From contig PNNN01000067.1 in assembly GCA_013824245.1 (NCBI GenBank), positions 1 to 64,000 of the forward strand: DNA of 64,000 bases. The letters run 5' to 3'. Below the pieces are notes generated by a model. That model was not told the DNA's origin. It ran no database searches and was given only the letters and a program-made list of their open reading frames with translations. Source of the DNA: Chlorobiaceae bacterium (GTDB taxonomy: Bacteria > Bacteroidota > Ignavibacteria > UBA10030 > SZUA-254). Positions 57,411 to 64,000 of this stretch are shown one piece after another; position 1 is the first letter of the stretch; each line of letters opens with the position of its first letter. The translations under genes and the position numbers were made by a program.

Positions 57411-59870
57411 TTAGATGTTTATTGGATCCTCGGGCCAATTATGCTTTGGGTATCTTCCACGCATCTGTTTGCGGACTTCGGGATATGCGTTTTTCCAGAA
57501 ACTTGTAAGGTCTTGCGTGATTGCAATCGGTCTGCGGGCGGGCGAAAGAAGATGTATCAACACTTTTACTTCTCCGCCGCAAATGGTTGGCGTTGTTTCT
57601 TCGCCCAGCACATCCTGAAGCCGAACAGCAAGAACGGGCAGTGTATCGGTTTTATATTCGAGTGCGATCCGTTTATTGTTTTTGATTGTAATGTGAGTTG
57701 GCGTAAGGTGGTCTAATTCTTGGCGCTGTTTGTAAGAGAAAAATGAATCGACAATCTGACTCATATCTAATTTGGCTAATTGAGACTTTCGGGTTATCCC
57801 TCCGAGGTATGGAAGCAACCATTCGTGAATTGTATTCATCAGATGATCGTTTTCAAGATTCGGCAAATCTAATTTATTCAGATTCTGTTTTCGTAGCCAC
57901 TCGTTTCTTGTTCTTAGCGATATCGCATGATTTGTCCATGGTAAAACATCAAGTCCCATGCTTCGAATTCCATCAATCATCGCGGATCGTATCGCGTTCG
58001 AATCGGTGTTCATCGCGGTTTCAGAAAGAATAATATTGCCTAACTTTTTCATTCTCCGCTCAACAACCGTCTCAAGCCGGTCGTCCCATCGGATTTCATC
58101 TCCGTCTTTAATTAACTCTGCAAAATTCTCAAAAATATCTTTTTCCGAAATCGGTTCAGCTAAAAATATTTTTACCTCGCTACCCATTCCATCAACATCG
58201 GCAACGGCAAGATATTCTTCTTTTGAAAGCGCACTTCCTTTTGGTAATATCCCACCCGCTCCGCCGGTGAATTGATATTTCAAACTTTCCTTTTCACGGC
58301 GTTTTGCAATCCGTTCTGGGTAAGCAAGCGCCAATAAAACACCAAGTTTGTCTCCAGTATTGTTTTTCTGTCTAACTTCTAACAAATCCATTAATCGTGA
58401 CGATTGTGCTAACGCACGGTCGCGAGCGAATGAATCTTTTGTGCGCTTACTGTGCAGAGCCATCCATCGCGAATGTAAATCAATATCTGCCCCGCTCTCG
58501 CTACGTAAAAGGTCGCGCTCTTCAAGAAGCGCCGCCATATCGCAAGCAAGCGCGCCAATGCCAAGCTCCTTCCCGCGGATAAGCATATGAGCAAATCGTG
58601 GATGAATGCTGAGTTCGCTCATTGCCCGACCATGATTTGTTAATTTACCATCCGAATTGATTGCGCCAAGTTCTTTCAAAAGTGTGATCGCCTGATTAAG
58701 ATGCGGCGCGGGAGGCGGATCGAGAAATTGCAATCTTTCTCCGTTTGGTGTTCCCCACAAGGCAAATTCTAAAACGAGTGGTGCAAGATCGATTGATAAA
58801 ATTTCCGGCTGTGAAAATTTTTGCAACTGTGGATGGTGTTGCTCTGTCCAAAGCCGATAACAAACACCCGGTTGTTGTCTTCCGGCTCGTCCGCGTCGCT
58901 GATCGGCGCTTGACTGCGAAACCGGAACGGTTACAAGTCCCGACATTCCCCGCCTCGGATCAAATTTAGGAACACGTGAAAGTCCGGAATCGATAACGAC
59001 GCGAACACCGTCTATCGTCAGACTTGTTTCCGCGATGCTTGTTGAGAGAATAACTTTGCGTTTTCCATTTACAGTTGGTGCAACCGCTTTCTTTTGAAGC
59101 GCGGGAGAAGCATCTCCAAAAAGTAAATGCACCTCAACATCTTCAGGAAGTTTTTTCTCGGTAAGAATGGAATCCACTCTTCGTATCTCGCGCTGACCCG
59201 GAAGAAAAACAAGAACATCCCCCGTGTTCTCGCGCAATGCGCGCGCAACAGTTGTGGCAACAATCGGTTCAATATATTCGTTGTGCTGTTGAGTTAAGTA
59301 AATAGTTTCAACGGGGAACGATCTGCCTTCACTTTTTAGAATTTCAGAATCGCCAAGCAACGAACTGATTGCAAGACCATCGAGGGTTGCCGACATAACA
59401 AGTATACGAAGATCGTTGCGGAGATTTTCCTGCACATCAAGTGTAAGCGCTAATCCGAGATCTGCGTGTATGCTTCGCTCGTGGAATTCATCAAAGATTA
59501 TCAATCCAACCTCGGGCAGGGACGGATCGTGTTGCAAGAAACGTGTAAGAATTCCCTCGGTTACAATTTCGATGCGCGTTGATTTACCAGTTCGTGTTTC
59601 ACCGCGGATTCGATAACCGATTGTTTCGCCAACCCGTTCACCTATTTGTTGAGCCATGTATGACGCCGAGCGTGTAGCTGCTAATCGTCGCGGTTCGAGC
59701 ATGATAATCTTTTTACCGTTAAGCCACGGCTCATTCAGCAATGCAAGTGGAACACGCGTTGTTTTTCCGGCGCCCGGATCTGCTGAAAGAACTATATTTC
59801 GCTTTCGTAAAAAAGCGTTTCGAAGTTCCGGGATAACTGCATCTATTGGAAGAGGTGTTGTTTGAACCAT
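57411..59870 (-). CDS. hrpB: ATP-dependent RNA helicase HrpB
   Basis: LSADPGAGKTTRVPLALL, FDEFHERSIHADLGLAL, SADQRRGRAGRQQPGVCYRLW; HrpB-type C-terminus. Confidence 0.93.
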   Translation of the reverse strand: MVQTTPLPIDAVIPELRNAFLRKRNIVLSADPGAGKTTRVPLALLNEPWLNGKKIIMLEPRRLAATRSASYMAQQIGERVGETIGYRIRGETRTGKSTRIEIVTEGILTRFLQHDPSLPEVGLIIFDEFHERSIHADLGLALTLDVQENLRNDLRILVMSATLDGLAISSLLGDSEILKSEGRSFPVETIYLTQQHNEYIEPIVATTVARALRENTGDVLVFLPGQREIRRVDSILTEKKLPEDVEVHLLFGDASPALQKKAVAPTVNGKRKVILSTSIAETSLTIDGVRVVIDSGLSRVPKFDPRRGMSGLVTVPVSQSSADQRRGRAGRQQPGVCYRLWTEQHHPQLQKFSQPEILSIDLAPLVLEFALWGTPNGERLQFLDPPPAPHLNQAITLLKELGAINSDGKLTNHGRAMSELSIHPRFAHMLIRGKELGIGALACDMAALLEERDLLRSESGADIDLHSRWMALHSKRTKDSFARDRALAQSSRLMDLLEVRQKNNTGDKLGVLLALAYPERIAKRREKESLKYQFTGGAGGILPKGSALSKEEYLAVADVDGMGSEVKIFLAEPISEKDIFENFAELIKDGDEIRWDDRLETVVERRMKKLGNIILSETAMNTDSNAIRSAMIDGIRSMGLDVLPWTNHAISLRTRNEWLRKQNLNKLDLPNLENDHLMNTIHEWLLPYLGGITRKSQLAKLDMSQIVDSFFSYKQRQELDHLTPTHITIKNNKRIALEYKTDTLPVLAVRLQDVLGEETTPTICGGEVKVLIHLLSPARRPIAITQDLTSFWKNAYPEVRKQMRGRYPKHNWPEDPINI

Positions 59871-59939
59871 GATAAAATATAATCACGACAACAGTTCAAT
59901 CCTAATGAATCATAAGAAATATCTGATATTGATATGACA

Positions 59940-59988
59940 AAACCTCCGGTATCTGACTTTGAATTAGTGAAGAAGATACCGGAGGTTT
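59940..59988. repeat. perfect 15-bp inverted repeat in divergent intergenic region
   Basis: AAACCTCCGGTATCT (59940-59954) / AGATACCGGAGGTTT (59974-59988), 19-nt spacer. Confidence 0.7.
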
Positions 59989-60202
59989 GCTTTGCTACTT
60001 CCGACACCCAACCAGAATCAATAAAAAAAAGCACGTTGAAGCAGACCACCTTGCAGCTTTTCCGCTCTTCTAACCTTGGAGAACTGATTTCCTCTATAAG
60101 ATCACTATGCCATAAGCCCAATGTTTGAATTTCAGAAAAATTTTCTGCATTTTTAATTCATCTGAATTGATTAAGTTCATATTATTAACCTTAAATAGAT
60201 CA

Positions 60203-60952
60203 ATGCTTCTCGTTATACCGTCAATTGAAATTTTGAATGGAAGATGTTTCCACTCCGCAAAAAGCGCCAGCGGAGAACTATACAGCGACGATCCGATTGA
60301 AATGGCAAAACTCTGGCGAAAAGAGAATGCAAAATCTATTCACGTTACCGACCTCGATGCCGTTAGAACCGGTTTTCCTCTGAATTTCGACATCATCAGG
60401 AATATGGTGCGCACGGTTGATATACCTATTGAGCTTGGCGGCGGTTTGCGGACTTATGACGCAGTTAGAAATGCAATTGAGAACGGAATTTACCGCGCCG
60501 TTATCGGCACAATGTTTATTGAAAATCCGGATGAAGCGAAAAAGTGTATCGATAAATTTAACGCGAGTAAAGTTGTGCTTGCGGTGGATGCGGAAAATTT
60601 CAGGACAAAATTCAGAGACGGCGTTGATACAGGATTAACTCCAATTTCGGTAGCACTTAATGCAAAGGGACTCGGATTCAAACGAATCATTTACACAGAT
60701 GTTATTGCGAAGAATAGTTTGCGGGAACTCAATCCCGAAGCTATTAAGCTCATCGCTGAAAATACTAACATGAAAATCACTGTTTCGGGTGGTGTTTCGG
60801 GGCTTGACAATCTGTTGACTCTTCAGAAGTTGGAACCAATCGGAGTTGATTCGGTAATTATCGGCAGAGCGCTTTACGAAAATAAATTTTCCTGTCAACA
60901 AATATGGCGCATGTGCGAAAAAGGAAATTATCCTTACACGGCGAGGATATAA
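60203..60952 (+). CDS. HisA-like (beta/alpha)8 barrel protein, divergent
   Basis: MLLVIPSIEILNGRCFHSAKS, HVTDLDAVRTGFPLNFDIIRNM, IPIELGGGLRTYDAVRNAI, ITVSGGVSGLDNL; ORF opens at 60125. Confidence 0.8.
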   Translation: MLLVIPSIEILNGRCFHSAKSASGELYSDDPIEMAKLWRKENAKSIHVTDLDAVRTGFPLNFDIIRNMVRTVDIPIELGGGLRTYDAVRNAIENGIYRAVIGTMFIENPDEAKKCIDKFNASKVVLAVDAENFRTKFRDGVDTGLTPISVALNAKGLGFKRIIYTDVIAKNSLRELNPEAIKLIAENTNMKITVSGGVSGLDNLLTLQKLEPIGVDSVIIGRALYENKFSCQQIWRMCEKGNYPYTARI

Positions 60953-60996
60953 TCATTTTTATGAAATCTAATACACTTAAATAACTCATCAACATC

Positions 60997-61935
60997 ATGA
61001 CAATTACGGTAATCGGTCATCCTTGCTACGATGTTATTGAACAACCGGACGGTAAAGAAACTCAAAGTCCGGGTGGAATATTTTTTACTGTTTCAACCTT
61101 TGCAAATCTCTTGCGGGATAATGATCGAATATTACCGGTATTCGGAGTTGGCAAGGCAGATTACGATGATTTCATTGAAAGCTTGAAACGCTATCCCAAT
61201 GTTGATACATCTGGGATATTCAAATTTAACGGACAAACAAATCGTGTCCGGTTGACATATTCATCAAACGAAAAAAGAATTGAATGCTCGAAACACATCG
61301 CGGAACCGATCCCATGGAAAAAAATAAAGCCGTATCTTGAAACGGATTTGATTTTACTCAACATGATTTCCGGATTTGATATAAATCTGGAGACTCTCGA
61401 TGAGATACGCATGGAAGTACGCGATAATAAAACGCCCATTTATCTCGATGTTCATTGTTTGCCCTGCGGTGTAAGAGAAGATTTCACACGATATTATAAA
61501 GCCGTAGAAACATGGCGACGCTGGCTGTTCATGCTTCACGCAGTTCAGATGAACGAGGCGGAAACTGCGAGTATAACCGGTCAGAAATTATCCGACGAAC
61601 AACTTGCCAACCAAATTCTTGCTTTAGATACAAAAGCTCTGCATATTACCCGTGGCAAATTAGGCAGTACCGCATTTATAGATGTTCATAAACAAATTAA
61701 GCGTATTGATTTCCCTGCTTTCGAACCGGACGCAGCAACCGATACAACCAGATGCGGAGATGTTTTTGGTGCGGCATATTGTGCTTATTATTTAAAATCA
61801 AAAGATATCTCAGCCGCAACGAAGTTTGCCAACAGGGTGGCATCGTTTAACGCACAACTTCCCGGTTCACAGCAAATCGAGAAGTTATCAAAATTTTCAG
61901 TTTACGATTTTTCAGAAACGGAGATCAAGTTATGA
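60997..61935 (+). CDS. PfkB-family carbohydrate kinase
   Basis: SPGGIFFTVSTFANLL; C-terminal DTTRCGDVFGAAYCAYYL (PfkB GxGD-type signature, here RCGD). Confidence 0.85.
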   Translation: MTITVIGHPCYDVIEQPDGKETQSPGGIFFTVSTFANLLRDNDRILPVFGVGKADYDDFIESLKRYPNVDTSGIFKFNGQTNRVRLTYSSNEKRIECSKHIAEPIPWKKIKPYLETDLILLNMISGFDINLETLDEIRMEVRDNKTPIYLDVHCLPCGVREDFTRYYKAVETWRRWLFMLHAVQMNEAETASITGQKLSDEQLANQILALDTKALHITRGKLGSTAFIDVHKQIKRIDFPAFEPDAATDTTRCGDVFGAAYCAYYLKSKDISAATKFANRVASFNAQLPGSQQIEKLSKFSVYDFSETEIKL

Positions 61936-62669
61936 ATATTGCATTGCTTGGATATGGAAATATGGGAAAGGAAGTTGAGCGTCTAGCGAAGGAAAAGAAC
62001 ATCACCGTAAAAAAGATTTTTACAATCGAGAATAACCTAAGAGCTATGGGAATAACTAAAGAAGCTCTCAAAGAAGTTGATGTCTGCATAGATTTTTCTG
62101 TTCCAACCGCGGTAGTTGAAAACATCAAGACAGTTGCCGCACTCGGTAAAAATATGGTGATTGGAACAACGGGTTGGTACGATAAAATTGCAGAGGTTGA
62201 GAAAATTGTAAAAACCAATAAGATCGGTTTTCTTTATTCTCCCAATTTTTCTCTTGGAATGAATATATTTTATCAGATATTATCGTCGGCAACGCATATT
62301 TTTGAAAAATTTGATTGCTACGATCCGGCGATTCAAGAAACTCATCATCGCGGCAAAACCGACAGTCCGAGCGGAACAGCTCTAACTCTTGCTCAAATTC
62401 TAATCGGCAATATCCGAAGAAAAAGAAGTATGTTCCAAGAAACGGCCCATAAAAAATTAAAACCCGAAGAGCTTCATATCACTTCAACGCGTGTTGGACA
62501 TGTGGTTGGGAAGCACGCGGTTATTTTCGATTCCGAAGCCGACACGATAGAGCTTGTACATACTGCAAAAAACAGGGCGGGGTTCGCGATGGGCGCTTTG
62601 ATTGCCGCGGAATTTCTTAAAGGAAAAAAAGGTATTTATACAATGAAAGATGTAATCACTTCAATATAA
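61932..62669 (+). CDS. dapB: 4-hydroxy-tetrahydrodipicolinate reductase
   Basis: IALLGYGNMGKEVERLA, VIGTTGWYDK, QETHHRGKTDSPSGTAL. Confidence 0.95.
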   Translation: MNIALLGYGNMGKEVERLAKEKNITVKKIFTIENNLRAMGITKEALKEVDVCIDFSVPTAVVENIKTVAALGKNMVIGTTGWYDKIAEVEKIVKTNKIGFLYSPNFSLGMNIFYQILSSATHIFEKFDCYDPAIQETHHRGKTDSPSGTALTLAQILIGNIRRKRSMFQETAHKKLKPEELHITSTRVGHVVGKHAVIFDSEADTIELVHTAKNRAGFAMGALIAAEFLKGKKGIYTMKDVITSI

Positions 62670-62675
62670 AATTTT

Positions 62676-63569
62676 ATGAAAAGAAAAATATTATTTCGAG
62701 GAACCGGAACCGCTCTCATAACCCCCTTCACCGCCAACGATGAAATTGACATCAAGTCGATAAAAAAAATTGTTGAGTTTCAAATCAAAGGCGGTGTTGA
62801 AGCGATAATCCCAGCGGGAACAACGGGTGAAAGCGCCACATTAACCGAAGATGAGCAGGCGCTGGTTGTTAAAACTGTTGTTAAATATGCAAACGGTAAA
62901 GTAAAAATAATCGCAGGCGCCGGAAGCAATTCTACACACCACGCAATAACACTTGCCAAGCGCATGATGGCACAGGGTGCCGACGGAATCCTTTCCGTTT
63001 GCCCTTACTATAATAAACCCACGCAAGAAGGTTTTTACCAACACTACGCATCAATCGCTTCGGCAATTGATGCTCCAATTATTATGTACAATGTGCCTGG
63101 CAGAACTGCGAGCAATATGGATGCCTCAACAACAATTCGCCTTGCAAAAAGTTTTCCAAATATTGTCGGAATAAAAGAGGCATCAGGAAACTTCGGACAA
63201 ATAATGGAGATACTCAAACATCGGCCTGCCGGTTTCGGTGTTTGGTCGGGTGATGATGCTATAACATTGCCTTTGATTGCGCTTGGAGCTGATGGTATTA
63301 TATCTGTCGTGTCCAACGAAACACCTAAAATGTTTTCAGATATGGTGAGATTTTGTTTGAAAGGTGAATTTGTAAAAGCGTTAAAACTGCACAATCGTCT
63401 CCTGGAGTTGATGAATTTTAATTTTGTTGAGTCAAGTCCGATTCCCGTGAAAGCTGTGCTCTCATCAATGGGATTAATAGAAGAAAATTACCGTCTGCCG
63501 CTTATGCCATTGAGCGAAAAACACAGACAGACCATGAAAAACATTTTAAAGGAATTAAATCTCAGATGA
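62676..63569 (+). CDS. dapA: 4-hydroxy-tetrahydrodipicolinate synthase
   Basis: GTGTALITPFTANDEID, IPAGTTGESATLTEDE, IIMYNVPGRTASNM, VGIKEASG. Confidence 0.96.
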   Translation: MKRKILFRGTGTALITPFTANDEIDIKSIKKIVEFQIKGGVEAIIPAGTTGESATLTEDEQALVVKTVVKYANGKVKIIAGAGSNSTHHAITLAKRMMAQGADGILSVCPYYNKPTQEGFYQHYASIASAIDAPIIMYNVPGRTASNMDASTTIRLAKSFPNIVGIKEASGNFGQIMEILKHRPAGFGVWSGDDAITLPLIALGADGIISVVSNETPKMFSDMVRFCLKGEFVKALKLHNRLLELMNFNFVESSPIPVKAVLSSMGLIEENYRLPLMPLSEKHRQTMKNILKELNLR

Positions 63570-64000
63570 TTCTACAACAAATTATAGAGAAAATGTACGA
63601 TATGCCGGTTGAAAAAATAGACCGGAACGACGCACTCCAGGCGATAGACGAATTAAAGACCGCGTTGAACCGTGGAGAGGTTCGCTCAGCCGATTACTAT
63701 AGCGGTTGGTGGTGCGTGAACCAGTGGGTGAAGAAAGGAATTATCCTTGCGTTTCGCATCGGTGAATTGAGTGAAATGTCTGAAGATGAAATTTTTCAAT
63801 TCTTCGATAAAGATACAATGGGTGTTCGACAATTTTCTATCAATCATGGCGTTCGCATAGTTCCGGGCGGAAGTATTGTGCGCGATGGCGCTTTCGTTGG
63901 CGAAGGAGTTGTGATGATGCCTCCTTCGTATGTAAATATCGGGGCGTATGTTGATGAAGGCACGATGGTTGATTCACATGCACTTGTCGGATCGTGCGCT
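63566..64000 (+). CDS. dapD: tetrahydrodipicolinate N-succinyltransferase, truncated by window end
   Basis: ATGA overlap with dapA; translation MILQQIIEKMYDMPVEKIDRND...GVRIVPGGSIVRDGAFVGEGVVMMPPSYVNIGAYVDEGTMVDSHALVGSCA. Confidence 0.93.
   Translation, partial: MILQQIIEKMYDMPVEKIDRNDALQAIDELKTALNRGEVRSADYYSGWWCVNQWVKKGIILAFRIGELSEMSEDEIFQFFDKDTMGVRQFSINHGVRIVPGGSIVRDGAFVGEGVVMMPPSYVNIGAYVDEGTMVDSHALVGSCA

Noticed and set aside
59843-60128. ORFs 59843..60121 (-) and 59934..60128 (+)
   Set aside because: Lie across the 15-bp inverted repeat and intergenic sequence; no domain or convincing RBS.
1-64000. CRISPR array, tRNA, rRNA, prophage or IS transposase
   Set aside because: No regularly spaced repeats, no tRNA/rRNA-like sequence recognised, and no transposase/integrase among the ORFs.

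Overview
AT-rich 64 kb chromosomal window. Two proteins carry a Por/T9SS C-terminal sorting domain, and there are many secreted lipoproteins and a futalosine menaquinone pathway, so it looks like Bacteroidota, probably Ignavibacteria-like (inference). Main blocks in order: lipocalin and S9 peptidase; a minus-strand sugar-ABC/GH38 mannosidase locus with two permeases, two binding proteins and one ATPase; TPR/lipoprotein/EnvC genes leading to a CHASE2-sigma54 activator, with a well-placed sigma54 promoter just downstream and several cell-envelope genes after it; T9SS-type surface proteins; a VWA / subtilisin / MoxR / triple parvulin (SurA-like) block; a menaquinone cluster interrupted by a restriction-modification gene that is split by one in-frame stop; MBL/beta-CASP, GH13 and HrpB; then HisA-like, PfkB, dapB, dapA and dapD (cut by the window end). 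I found no tRNA, rRNA, CRISPR array, transposase or integrase. The strongest leads are the CHASE2-sigma54 locus (promoter, repeated CCCGCA sites, leader hairpin), the nonsense-split RM gene in the menaquinone cluster, the MqnE-MqnA fusion, and spacer/REP-like repeats that also sit in frame inside conserved enzymes. All calls come from reading the supplied sequence and translations; no database search was run.
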